Origin: an uncultured Actinomyces sp.
Lineage (GTDB): Bacteria; Actinomycetota; Actinomycetes; Actinomycetales; Actinomycetaceae
DNA length: 64,000 bases
Direction of reading: 5' to 3'
Assembly: GCA_900545825.1 (NCBI GenBank)
Contig: URAS01000002.1
Location: forward strand, 141,193-205,192
The notes under the pieces are model-generated. The model was given only the letters and a program-made list of their open reading frames with translations, was not told the DNA's origin and searched no databases. Position numbers and translations under genes: made by a program. Below are positions 15,933-24,615 of this stretch, one piece after another. Numbering within the stretch: the stretch's first letter is position 1; each line of letters opens with the position of its first letter.

Positions 15933-18233
15933 CTACCCCCTGCCGCCCCACGCCGCACGCATGAGCGAGTGGCTGGCGGCGTTGAGGCCGTTGAGGGCGT
16001 AAACGATGCGCCGCAGCGACGCCGCGTCGGGGTCGCCCATGTCCTCGCGCCACGTCAACACCTGTGACAGCGAGCGGGTGAGCATCGAGAATCGCCGGTC
16101 GATGTGGTCGGCGGTCCCGACCTCCTGCCCGGCGCGCTCGTTCGCCAGCTTGGACACCTCGTGGCGCACGTGGTCGATGAGGGCGTGGAAGTCCTCGGCG
16201 TCGACGTCGGCGTGCCCCGTCTGGCCCTCCCAGCCGTCACGGACCTCGCCGGCGTAGTTGGCCAGGTCTTTCGCGGCGGACGTGACGGCCGGCAGGCGCG
16301 ACGCGACGCCGCGCACCCACGACCCGGAGGTCCCGGCGAACGGTCCGAGCATCGATGCGGCCAGGCGCTGGGCGTTCGCGGCGGCGCCCTCGACGTGCGA
16401 GGCCGCGATCCTGGGACGCGCGTCCCAGCGGCCGTCGAGCACGCCGTCGACGGCGTCGAGCAGCTGCTCGAGGGCGGTCGCGACCTCGGCTAATACCGTG
16501 CGGACGACGGTCGACGTGTGGAGCGGCAGGATGAGCGACGCGACGACGCCGGCGGTCACCGCGCCGATGATGTTCTCGGCGACGCGTTCGAGGGCGTAGG
16601 TGACGAGCGGCGCCGCCGTGATGACGTAGATCTGCATCATCGTCGCCGTGAGCAGCGCCGTAAACAGCCGATAACGTCGCTTCAACAGGGTAAACGCCAC
16701 CGACGCGAGGACGATGATGCTGATGAGCGACACGACGGGGTGGGCGTGCCCGACCAGCCACGCCCACGCCAACCCGCCGGCCGCGCCGACGACCGACCCG
16801 ATGACGCGCCGCAGGGTTTTCCGCAGCCGGGACGAGGTCGTCGTCGTGCCGATGAGGACAACGAAGGCGCCGAACGACGCCCAGAAAAAGTGCGGCCCGG
16901 AAATGAGGTAGCCCAGCACCGACGCGACCGCGACCGCGACGAACGTCTGCAGCGCCTGCCGTTCGGCCAGGCCCAACGCCAGCCGGCCGATCGCGACGGT
17001 GCCGGCGGCCTTCGCGGCCGGCTGCGCCTCGCCGACGTGGCTGAGGTCCGCATACGCCAGGCCGGTCCTGAACTCGCCCGTGGCCTCGCGTTCAGCGTCG
17101 GCGAGGTCGAACAGCCCCGCCGACCGCGGCACCCACGAGTCCCATCCGGCGCGCCACGCCACGCCGGGATGCTCGCTCGACCACTGGTCGGCCGCGGCCC
17201 CGGCGATCCCGCCGTCGATGATCTCGGAGATAAGGTTCCGCAGCAGCTCGGGCGCCGTGACGACGCCGGCGACGCTTTCGGGGTCGGCCTTGAGGTCGCC
17301 GATCGCGTCGCGCACTCCGCCGACCAGCTCGGTCGCCAGCGCCAACGAGTCGGCGTCGCGTTCGGTGAGGAGGTCGCAGACCTCGGCGATCCGCCGCGCC
17401 ACCGGGTCGAGGGCGGGGTCGCGGCGGGTGACGATGTGCTCGGTGACGGTCGCCAGCCGCCCCAGTGTCATGTCGATGTCGTACGCGGAATGCTGCAGCT
17501 GCTCGCCGACCTCGACGGGGAATCCGTGGGTCTGGTCCATCGCCGCCTCGACGGCGATCGCGCAACGGTGCGTGGCCTCGACCGACCGGTTGACGCGCGT
17601 GAGGCTGCGGGGCGTGCCCTCGCGCAGCGCCCTCGCCAGGCGTTCGGTCGTCTGCCGATGGGCACGCTGGAGCGACTTGCGGGCCTGCCGCAGCACCTCG
17701 GGCGGCCGCCGCACCAGGGTGACGACGCAGCAGGCGACCCCCACCATGATGAGGAAATAGAGCACCATGTCGTGCATCCACAGCTGCCACGGATCCTTGA
17801 CCAAACGTCCCGTGAGCAGGATCGTAATGCCCGACCCGATCATTCCCTGGACGAGGGCGCCACCCAGCGTCCGATGGATCTTGGCGGCGAGGACGGGCAG
17901 GCACAAAAAGACGATGAACGCGACCATCTGGAGCAGCGGGAGCCCCGTGAGGGCGGTCATCACCGTCGCCCCGACCATGACGCCGACATAGGCGGCGCCG
18001 CACCGGAAGAGGGCGTTGCGTCGCCCCTGCGCGGGCAGCAGCTGGGGGATGACACCCATCATGCCGCCGCCGGCGCCGACCGCGAGCGCCGCCCGCATCC
18101 CCATGAGGGGGCCGACGATGTAGGGGATGCCGAAGACGCAGATCATGCACGCGGTGACGCGGATGAAGGTCGAGGTGAGCATGAGGGCGGGGTCTGCGGC
18201 ATAGATCCATCGCATGGCCCGCGTCATTTTCAC
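15933..18233 (-). CDS. FUSC-family inner membrane protein (aromatic acid exporter-like)
   Basis: This 766-residue protein has two hydrophobic blocks, residues about 20-170 and 425-575, separated by a long soluble helical region, and ends in a soluble domain. The second block, with LISGPHFFWASFGAFVVLIG, is the FUSC domain typical of fusaric-acid resistance and AaeB-type efflux proteins. The GTG at 18233 is preceded by AGGGGAG; an ATG two codons later is possible. Export of toxic aromatic acids would suit a window with aromatic catabolism, but no partner subunit is adjacent and the substrate is not shown. Confidence 0.8.
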   Translation of the reverse strand: MKMTRAMRWIYAADPALMLTSTFIRVTACMICVFGIPYIVGPLMGMRAALAVGAGGGMMGVIPQLLPAQGRRNALFRCGAAYVGVMVGATVMTALTGLPLLQMVAFIVFLCLPVLAAKIHRTLGGALVQGMIGSGITILLTGRLVKDPWQLWMHDMVLYFLIMVGVACCVVTLVRRPPEVLRQARKSLQRAHRQTTERLARALREGTPRSLTRVNRSVEATHRCAIAVEAAMDQTHGFPVEVGEQLQHSAYDIDMTLGRLATVTEHIVTRRDPALDPVARRIAEVCDLLTERDADSLALATELVGGVRDAIGDLKADPESVAGVVTAPELLRNLISEIIDGGIAGAAADQWSSEHPGVAWRAGWDSWVPRSAGLFDLADAEREATGEFRTGLAYADLSHVGEAQPAAKAAGTVAIGRLALGLAERQALQTFVAVAVASVLGYLISGPHFFWASFGAFVVLIGTTTTSSRLRKTLRRVIGSVVGAAGGLAWAWLVGHAHPVVSLISIIVLASVAFTLLKRRYRLFTALLTATMMQIYVITAAPLVTYALERVAENIIGAVTAGVVASLILPLHTSTVVRTVLAEVATALEQLLDAVDGVLDGRWDARPRIAASHVEGAAANAQRLAASMLGPFAGTSGSWVRGVASRLPAVTSAAKDLANYAGEVRDGWEGQTGHADVDAEDFHALIDHVRHEVSKLANERAGQEVGTADHIDRRFSMLTRSLSQVLTWREDMGDPDAASLRRIVYALNGLNAASHSLMRAAWGGRG

Positions 18234-18518
18234 TTCGGTCTACTCCCCTCGTCGCCCTCGCTTCCCATGGTAATCCGCGGGGACCGCGGTGCCCGCCAGC
18301 ACCCGCCGACGTTGTGATGAAATCGCATCTCATCTGCGACAAAAGAGACGATTGTTGCCGTGGCGCGACCGTTCCGTTGCCCGTTCGTCACCTTACGGCG
18401 GAAACGTCTGCACCGTCACAGGGCGACACGCGGCGACATCGTTGAAGCGGGCACCGGGCCTCGATACCGTGGGGTGACCACGGGGGCATTCTGGCTGATC
18501 AGACGAGGGGACGAGTGG

Positions 18519-20744
18519 ATGGATCGAGACGCGGTGGGTGGCAGAAACGACCAGGCGACGACCGGGCGTGAGGGCGCCGGGCAGCTCGTCGCGGGTACGC
18601 TGCCGTTCCCGGATCCCGCCGACCTCGCGGCGCGCTTCGCCGATCGCGTGTCCGGCAGCGGCGTCGACGCCCCGGGCCACGTCCCCGCGCACGACGACTC
18701 GTCCGCGGCGACCGTGACCGACCCCTCGGGCGTCCCCGGCGTCAACCGGCACCCCGAGCGCCCGTCCTCGGCATTCGCCCGACCCCAAACGCGCCCGCAA
18801 GCGCACCCGAACCCCGGCCCGGCGTCCGCGCGCCCGACGCCGCGACCCGACGCCCTCGGGCCCACGACCCCCGAGGGCACCGACGCCGGCACCTTAGAGG
18901 CGCCGAAACGCCGCTTCCACCTGCGTGGCCTCGACGGGCTGCGCGCCATCGCGTGCATCGGCGTCGTCCTCTACCACTTCTTCCCCCGGGTCATGCCGGG
19001 CGGCTTCCTGGGCGTCGACGTGTTCTTCGTCCTTTCGGGGTTCCTCATCACGGGCCTCCTCATCGAGGAACGCCGCTCGACCGGCCGCATCTCGCTCACC
19101 CAGTTCTGGCTGCGCCGTGTGCGCCGCCTGTTCCCGGCGATCCTCACGATGATCCTCCTCACCGTGCCGGTCACCTGGCTGATCTCGCGCGACCTGCTCG
19201 TCGGGATCCGTTCGCAGGTCGTCGGCGCGCTGGCGTTCGTCTACAACTGGGTGACGATCGCGTCGGGCGCCACCTACTTCGCCCAGCAGACGCCCAGGCT
19301 CTACATGAACGTGTGGTCGCTGAGCGTCGAGGAACAGTTCTACCTCTTCTGGCCGCTCATCCTCGTCGCCCTCTTCGCGTTCGAGGCGAAACTGAGAGGG
19401 CGCCGCATGGCGCTCGTCCCCTGGCTGCTCGCCCTCGTGTCGATCCTCATCATGCAGGGCCTCGTCATCCACGGCGCCCACACCGGCGCCGCCGACCCGA
19501 CGCGCGCCTACATGGGCACCGACTCGCACAGCTTCGGCCTCATGTTGGGCGCCGGCCTGGCCCTCTACATGCGGCGGCCGCTCGCGCCGGCGATGCGGCG
19601 CCTGACGGCGACACAAATCAACGTCCGCGGCCTCATCAGCTGGGCGGGGCTCGTCGTCATCATCATCACGTTCTTCGTCATCCCCGACGACGCCGGCTGG
19701 ACGTACCCGTGGGGCTGCCTCATCGCGTGCCTCGGGGTCGTCGCGTTCCTCCAGGGCTGCGTCGACGAGGTCGCCGGCCGCGTCGGCCCGTCGCAGGCGC
19801 TCGTCGGCTTGGTTGACGTCGCCCCGGCCCGCTGGGTGGGGCAGCGCTCGTACGGGATCTACCTGTGGCACTGGCCGGTCATCGTCCTCCTCGAAGCGAT
19901 GTTTCCCCAGGCTCGGCTCGGCGTCATGGCGTTGGTCGCGTCGGCCCTCTCGGTGGGCCTGGCCGCCGCGTCGTACACGCTGGTCGAGACGCCGATGCGC
20001 CGCAACGGCTTCGTCGCCACCGTGCGGTCGTGGGTCATGGTCGAGCCGGGCCGCGGCCCCAAGTGGCACGTCCTCGTCCCGCTGTTCGCCGTCCTCGTGA
20101 CGATCCCGCTGACGCTAACGGCGATCATCGTCGCGCCCTCACACACCGAACTGGAGCGGCGGCTCACCGCGATCGCCCAACACAAGAGCGCCACGCCGAC
20201 GCCCTCGCCGACGAAGAAGCCCGCGCCGACGCACGCGAAAGTCGCGCCGGTGACCGGGGCGAACGTGACGATGGTCGGCGACTCGGTCATGCTGGGCGCG
20301 AAACCCGACCTCGATAAGGCGCTGCCCGGCGCGATCGTCGACGGCGAGGTGTCGCGGTCGATGAAGGCCGCCGGCCCGATCATCGCGTCGTACGCGAAGG
20401 ACGGCGAGCGGCCCTACCTGGTCGTCGCCCTCGCAACGAACACGGCGGTGACCAAGGAGCAGCTGGACGGGATCATGAAGCAGGTCGCCCCGACGACGCG
20501 GGTCGTCCTCGTCAACGCCTACGGGCCGGCCCGGTGCACGTGGATTCCGGGCTCGAATCACGAGATCGACGAGGCCCTCAAGCGCTACCCCGACCGGATT
20601 CGCGTGGCGAACTGGCACGACGCGATCGCCGCGCATCCCGAGTGGCTGGGCCCCGACGCCACCCACCCGGAGAAGGCCGAGGGCAACGCCCTGTACGCGC
20701 AAGTCGTGACGAATGCGCTGGCCAGCTTCGCGACGTCCCGCTAA
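18519..20744 (+). CDS. OafA/OatA-like acyltransferase with C-terminal SGNH domain
   Basis: The 741-residue protein starts with about 125 residues of low-complexity, Pro/Arg-rich and probably disordered cytoplasmic sequence. An acyltransferase-3 membrane domain follows (LRGLDGLRAIACIGVVLYHF, FLGVDVFFVLSGFLITGLL, SLSVEEQFYLFWPL). A Pro/Thr/Lys linker leads to an extracytoplasmic SGNH domain with GDS (Ser589) and DATH (Asp713, His716). This is the architecture of peptidoglycan or glycan O-acetyltransferases. ATG at 18519 follows GAGGGG; the frame stays open to 18360, so a longer N-terminus is possible. The acceptor is not known from sequence. Confidence 0.85.
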   Translation: MDRDAVGGRNDQATTGREGAGQLVAGTLPFPDPADLAARFADRVSGSGVDAPGHVPAHDDSSAATVTDPSGVPGVNRHPERPSSAFARPQTRPQAHPNPGPASARPTPRPDALGPTTPEGTDAGTLEAPKRRFHLRGLDGLRAIACIGVVLYHFFPRVMPGGFLGVDVFFVLSGFLITGLLIEERRSTGRISLTQFWLRRVRRLFPAILTMILLTVPVTWLISRDLLVGIRSQVVGALAFVYNWVTIASGATYFAQQTPRLYMNVWSLSVEEQFYLFWPLILVALFAFEAKLRGRRMALVPWLLALVSILIMQGLVIHGAHTGAADPTRAYMGTDSHSFGLMLGAGLALYMRRPLAPAMRRLTATQINVRGLISWAGLVVIIITFFVIPDDAGWTYPWGCLIACLGVVAFLQGCVDEVAGRVGPSQALVGLVDVAPARWVGQRSYGIYLWHWPVIVLLEAMFPQARLGVMALVASALSVGLAAASYTLVETPMRRNGFVATVRSWVMVEPGRGPKWHVLVPLFAVLVTIPLTLTAIIVAPSHTELERRLTAIAQHKSATPTPSPTKKPAPTHAKVAPVTGANVTMVGDSVMLGAKPDLDKALPGAIVDGEVSRSMKAAGPIIASYAKDGERPYLVVALATNTAVTKEQLDGIMKQVAPTTRVVLVNAYGPARCTWIPGSNHEIDEALKRYPDRIRVANWHDAIAAHPEWLGPDATHPEKAEGNALYAQVVTNALASFATSR

Positions 20745-20888
20745 CGGGCGCCACACGTGTGAGGTGCGCCACGTGCGGAACATCCGTGCATAACTATGTT
20801 GCAGGATGATATTATAGAGTTCTCACGTTACGTGTGGGGCGCTGCATCCCCGCTCCCCACGCACCGTCGCGCACCTGGGGGTACAAGG

Positions 20889-21584
20889 ATGTCTGAGGAC
20901 GCCGGGGTTACGTTATCCGAACTGTCGCAGACCCTGTCGCGGGGTCTGGCCGTTCTCGAAATGGTGGCTTCCAGTCCCAAGCCGCTGTCCACTGTCGAGA
21001 TCACGCGCCGAATGAATCTGCCACGCACCAACGTCTACCGGCTCATCTACACGCTGCGGGCGCACGCCCTCATCGAGGGGTCGTCGAAGGCGTGGACCCT
21101 GGGGCCCGGCGTTGCGGCGTTGACGTCCGATCGCCGCAAGCGGTCCCTCACGACGTCGCGCACGCTCGCGCGCCTCGCCAAGCGCGCCCACGGCACCGCG
21201 CTCGTCGTCCACGAGGCGATGATGATGTGCCGCGCCGTCGCCGTCGCAGGCTCAGGCGACGAGGGGCCCGATCCGGACGACATCACGCCGATGCACTCGC
21301 TGCAGCTGGGCGCCACGGGCCTCGCCACGCTAGCCGCCCTCAGCACCACCTTGTCCGACGCCGACATCGCCCGCCTGGCCGGGCCGCGGCGCAACGCGGT
21401 GTCCGAGACCCGCGTCCGCGGCTGGGCCCACTGCACGGACGAGGTCATGCCGGGCATCACCTGCGTGGCGATCCCGCTCATCGACTCCGCCCACGGCTCG
21501 GGCGCCCTCGGCATCCTCTCGTACAAGCCGCTGGACGTCGAGAAAACGGTCGCCATCATGCGCGACGAGGTCGCCAACCTCTAG
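20889..21584 (+). CDS. IclR-family transcriptional regulator
   Basis: The 231-residue protein has an N-terminal winged helix (LSTVEITRRMNLPRTNVYRL) and a C-terminal effector domain ending GALGILSYKPL. ATG at 20889 has only a weak ribosome site (GGGGGTACAAGG). The frame is open upstream to 20796, through an AT-rich stretch that looks like promoter. IclR proteins often control nearby catabolic genes. The closest candidates are the sugar porter and hydroxypyruvate-isomerase-like genes at 22-24 kb, read in the opposite direction. Confidence 0.8.
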   Translation: MSEDAGVTLSELSQTLSRGLAVLEMVASSPKPLSTVEITRRMNLPRTNVYRLIYTLRAHALIEGSSKAWTLGPGVAALTSDRRKRSLTTSRTLARLAKRAHGTALVVHEAMMMCRAVAVAGSGDEGPDPDDITPMHSLQLGATGLATLAALSTTLSDADIARLAGPRRNAVSETRVRGWAHCTDEVMPGITCVAIPLIDSAHGSGALGILSYKPLDVEKTVAIMRDEVANL

Positions 21585-21598
21585 CGTCCTCGATAGCA

Positions 21599-21660
21599 GA
21601 AACGCCCACCCGATAGCCGACACCGCCTTGGGCGGGCCCGACCGATCGGGTGAGCGTTTC
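21599..21660. repeat. Intergenic repeat A2 (single-arm, diverged)
   Basis: GAAACGCCCACC (21599-21610, one base changed from the family arm) and GGTGAGCGTTTC (21649-21660) surround a 38-base core unlike the other copies. It lies between the convergent 3' ends of the IclR gene and the small membrane protein gene. Confidence 0.65.
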
Positions 21661-21726
21661 GCGGAAGCGGCAGGCTCGCTGCGATCGCGAAGGAGTATCA
21701 CGCGCGAAGGAGTATCGCGGGCCTGC

Positions 21727-21912
21727 CTAGTTGTGCGCGGCGTCTTGCCACGCAGCATTTTGGTGCTTGAGGGCCTCGATCTGTTCCTCCAGCCGCTTAA
21801 CGTCGGCCTTGTGCGCCTTCTTTTCGCGGACAAGGCCGACGATGAGGAGGACGATGATCGCGAGAATGACCAGCACAGCAAGGATGTGCACAATTAACGT
21901 ACCTGTGTCCAT
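21727..21912 (-). CDS. Small single-pass membrane protein with coiled-coil tail
   Basis: Sixty-one residues: a short N-terminus, one strongly hydrophobic helix (LIVHILAVLVILAIIVLLIV, residues about 6-25) and then a charged, Lys/Glu-rich segment with heptad spacing (VKRLEEQIEALKHQ) that should form a coiled coil in the cytoplasm. The ATG at 21912 is directly preceded by GGGAGG, too close for an ordinary ribosome site; GTG at 21930 or 21948 in the same frame are alternatives. I do not recognise a named family. It could be a membrane-tethered scaffold or sRNA-like small protein. Confidence 0.5.
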   Translation of the reverse strand: MDTGTLIVHILAVLVILAIIVLLIVGLVREKKAHKADVKRLEEQIEALKHQNAAWQDAAHN

Positions 21913-21980
21913 CCTCCCATGGTAAGTCACGGGTGCGCCCGCGGTCACGGCTCATCGGCACACCACCCTCGGCACCCGCC

Positions 21981-23447
21981 TCACCGATGCCCCTCGGCGA
22001 AGGCCTGTTCCAGTTCCTCCAGCGACTTCCCCTTCGTCTCGGGGATGAACTTGAGGTAGAAGAAGATCGTCCCGAAGTTGATAACGGCGAACACGAAGAA
22101 CGTCGCGCCGCCGAGCGCCGCCTGCATCTGCGGGAACACGAGGGCGACGATAAAGTTCGCCGTCCAGTTCGCGAAGACGGCGATCCCCATGACTTTGCCG
22201 CGCACGCGGACGGGGAAGATCTCCGACAGCACGAGCCAGAAGATGACGGCGACGAAGCCCTGCATACAGAACAGGAAGCACAGCATGAACGCGAGGACGA
22301 CGTAGGCGCGCGCCGGCCCCGCCGGCAGGACGAGGAACGCGGTCCCCATGAGGACATGGCAGATCGTCACGCCGATCTGGCCGGTCAGCAGCATCCGGCG
22401 ACGCGACAGCCGCGGCAGGAGGACGGCCGACCCGAACGCCACGGCCGCGACGGCGACGACCCCGTTGGCGATCGTCGCGACGAGGGCGGCGTTCGTCCCC
22501 AGGCCCGTGTCGATGAGGATCGTCGGCGCGTAGTACATGACCGAGTTGACGCCGGTCATCTGCGACAGGAACGCCAGGCCGATCCCGATCAGCGTGATCC
22601 GGCGGATCCACGGCACCTGCAGCTGCTGCCACAGCGTTCCGGCGCCCTCTTCCTTGCGTAGCTGGGCGATGTGGGTGTCGATGTCGTTGAGCTCGCCGAC
22701 GATGTCGTCGTCCTCGCCGCGCAACTGATAGAGGACCTTGAGGGCCTCATCCGGGCGGTGGTGGGCGACCAGCCAACGGGGCGACTCGGTGAGGTAGAGC
22801 GTCCCGAAGAACAGGCCCGCCGCCGGCAGCGTGCACACGAGCAGCATCCACCGCCAGTTGTCGGGATGATTGGGCAGGACGTTCGCGATGATCGCGTTTG
22901 TCGTGTAAGCGAGCAGCTGGCCGGTGACGATGAGCAGCTCGTTGACGGCGACAAGGTTGCCGCGGATCCGGGTGGGCGCCAGCTCGCCGATGAACACGGG
23001 GACGATCGCCGACGCGCCGCCGACGGCCAGGCCGAGGACGATGCGGAAACACACCATGACCCCCATCGTCGGGGCCTGCGACGTGCCGACCGCGCCAGCG
23101 ATGAACAGGAGCGAGAGGACGACGATCGTCGGGCGGCGGCCCTTTGCGTCGGCGAGGTTGCCGGCGAGGACGCCGCCGAACGCCGCGCCGATGAGTAGCG
23201 ACGACGTGACGATCCCGACCTGCTTGGGGCTCAGCGCCAGGCCGCCCTTCGAGAACGGCAGCTCGAGGAACGGGATCGCGCCCGAGATCACGCCGGTGTC
23301 GAAGCCGAACGCCAGCGCGCCGAGGGCAGCGACGATGACGACGGCGACGATCTTTTTCTTCTTTACGCCCTTGAGGCTCTCGAGGGTTGCTGCCGTGGGC
23401 GCGGGTGTGGCTGCACCCTCATGCGATGCGGTCTCTGACATGGTCAT
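21981..23447 (-). CDS. MFS sugar porter (possible polyol/inositol transporter)
   Basis: This 488-residue, 12-helix transporter has the sugar porter signatures: DAKGRRPTI in the loop after helix 2, LTESPRWLV at the end of the first half, and the C-terminal PETKGKSLEELEQAF. ATG at 23447 follows AGAGGTGA. It ends the operon begun by the hydroxypyruvate-isomerase-like gene 23 bases upstream. Sequence does not fix the substrate. Relatives carry myo-inositol, pentoses or hexoses, and an isomerase neighbour fits a sugar or polyol route. Confidence 0.85.
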   Translation of the reverse strand: MTMSETASHEGAATPAPTAATLESLKGVKKKKIVAVVIVAALGALAFGFDTGVISGAIPFLELPFSKGGLALSPKQVGIVTSSLLIGAAFGGVLAGNLADAKGRRPTIVVLSLLFIAGAVGTSQAPTMGVMVCFRIVLGLAVGGASAIVPVFIGELAPTRIRGNLVAVNELLIVTGQLLAYTTNAIIANVLPNHPDNWRWMLLVCTLPAAGLFFGTLYLTESPRWLVAHHRPDEALKVLYQLRGEDDDIVGELNDIDTHIAQLRKEEGAGTLWQQLQVPWIRRITLIGIGLAFLSQMTGVNSVMYYAPTILIDTGLGTNAALVATIANGVVAVAAVAFGSAVLLPRLSRRRMLLTGQIGVTICHVLMGTAFLVLPAGPARAYVVLAFMLCFLFCMQGFVAVIFWLVLSEIFPVRVRGKVMGIAVFANWTANFIVALVFPQMQAALGGATFFVFAVINFGTIFFYLKFIPETKGKSLEELEQAFAEGHR

Positions 23448-23470
23448 TCACCTCTGTCTGCTCGCTGGCG

Positions 23471-24286
23471 CTACGCCTGGTCGGCGGGGCTGAACGCGGC
23501 AATGAAGGCGTCGAGGGCGGCGTCGGAGTCGCCCGACGCGAACGCCTCCATGGCGATGACGCCGCGATACCCCATGTCGCGCAGGGCACGGGCGACCAGC
23601 GGATAGTTGATCTCGCCGGTGCCGGGCTCGCAGCGGCCGGGCACGTCGGCGACCTGGATCTCGCCGATGAACGGCAGGGACTCGCGGCACGTGTCGATCA
23701 GCCGGCCGTCGCCGATCTGGGCGTGGTAGAGGTCGAGGTTCATCTTCACGTGGTCGGACCCGACGGCCTCGACGAGAGCGCGGGTGTCGGCCGGGTGCGA
23801 GAACGGCGTGCCCGGGTGGTCGACGGGCAGGTTGAGGTTCTCGAGGGTGAAGACGACGTCGGCGTCCTCCCCCAGCCGGGCCAGCTTCTCGACCGTGAGG
23901 GCGGCCTTCGCCCACATGAACCCCGTGACCTCGGTGCACGGCGTGACCGGCAGGCCGCCGGGGCCCAGGCCGGTGCCGTGGAAGTTGAGGCGCCGGCAGC
24001 CCAGCGTCTTCGCGGCCTCGATCGAGCGTTTGGCCGAGTCGAGGAACTCCTTGGCCCCCTCGTCGTCGGCCAGCCGGCCCGAGATGTAGCCGGTCATCGA
24101 GCCGAACGTCGCGCCCGTGGCCGCCATGGCCTCCAGGTCTTTATCGGGCGCCGTCCAGTCCCAGATTTCGACCTCTAAACCGCGGTCGTCGATGCGGCGA
24201 ATCCGCTCGAGAATCGGCAGGTCGGTGAAAATCATTTCGGCACACGCGGCCAAAATGAACGGTGTGTGTGTTCCGGTGGTCATCAT
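23471..24286 (-). CDS. hyi: Hydroxypyruvate-isomerase-like TIM-barrel protein
   Basis: The 271-residue protein is an AP-endonuclease-2/xylose-isomerase-like TIM barrel. Metal ligands can be placed at Glu149 (TLENLN), Asp185 (MNLDLYH) and Glu247 (AMEAFA), and the segment RCEPGTGEINYP is close to the hydroxypyruvate isomerase pattern. Family enzymes interconvert hydroxypyruvate and tartronate semialdehyde, or act on related keto sugars (OtnI). Two in-frame ATGs open the gene (24286 and 24283), after a GAGGAC site. It is the first gene of a pair with the sugar porter. OtnI-like or inosose-type activity cannot be excluded. Confidence 0.7.
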   Translation of the reverse strand: MMTTGTHTPFILAACAEMIFTDLPILERIRRIDDRGLEVEIWDWTAPDKDLEAMAATGATFGSMTGYISGRLADDEGAKEFLDSAKRSIEAAKTLGCRRLNFHGTGLGPGGLPVTPCTEVTGFMWAKAALTVEKLARLGEDADVVFTLENLNLPVDHPGTPFSHPADTRALVEAVGSDHVKMNLDLYHAQIGDGRLIDTCRESLPFIGEIQVADVPGRCEPGTGEINYPLVARALRDMGYRGVIAMEAFASGDSDAALDAFIAAFSPADQA

Positions 24287-24462
24287 TGTCCTCGCTCACG
24301 TTCAGCTGCCGACGTGACGCCGTCGATTTCCCTGAGGCCGCCGAAGCCCCAGCTCCCACACGCCATCGCGCGAGTGAAGGGGCCGGCCTGCGTCCTCTTT
24401 GTCACATCAGCCGTACAAAACGGTAACACCGACCCGAAAATAGCGTCAATGATTTCTCGGCA

Positions 24463-24507
24463 TTTCCTGGATAACGTCTGAAAGACGGCCAGAAGACGTC
24501 CAGGAAA
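24463..24507. promoter_or_regulatory. Interrupted palindrome upstream of hyi (candidate operator)
   Basis: TTTCCTGG (24463-24470) and ACGTCT (24474-24479) are mirrored by AGACGT (24494-24499) and CCAGGAAA (24500-24507). The site is about 180 bases upstream of hyi and beyond the gltD 3' end. It could bind a dimeric regulator such as the IclR protein, or be a hairpin at the end of the gltBD message. The rest of the 24287-24615 gap holds only repeat A3. Confidence 0.4.
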
Positions 24508-24523
24508 CGTCCACGCAATTGCC

Positions 24524-24592
24524 GAAACGCTCACCTGAATTACCAAATCCGACCGATTACCGGCCAGAAGTGGCATTCTAGGTGAGCGTTTC
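24524..24592. repeat. Intergenic repeat A3
   Basis: GAAACGCTCACC (24524-24535) and GGTGAGCGTTTC (24581-24592) with a 45-base core containing GACCGATTACCGGCC. It starts 23 bases beyond the gltD stop codon, in the 3' flank of the gltBD operon. Confidence 0.7.
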
Positions 24593-24615
24593 GGGAAAAC
24601 GCGGGCGGTTATCCG

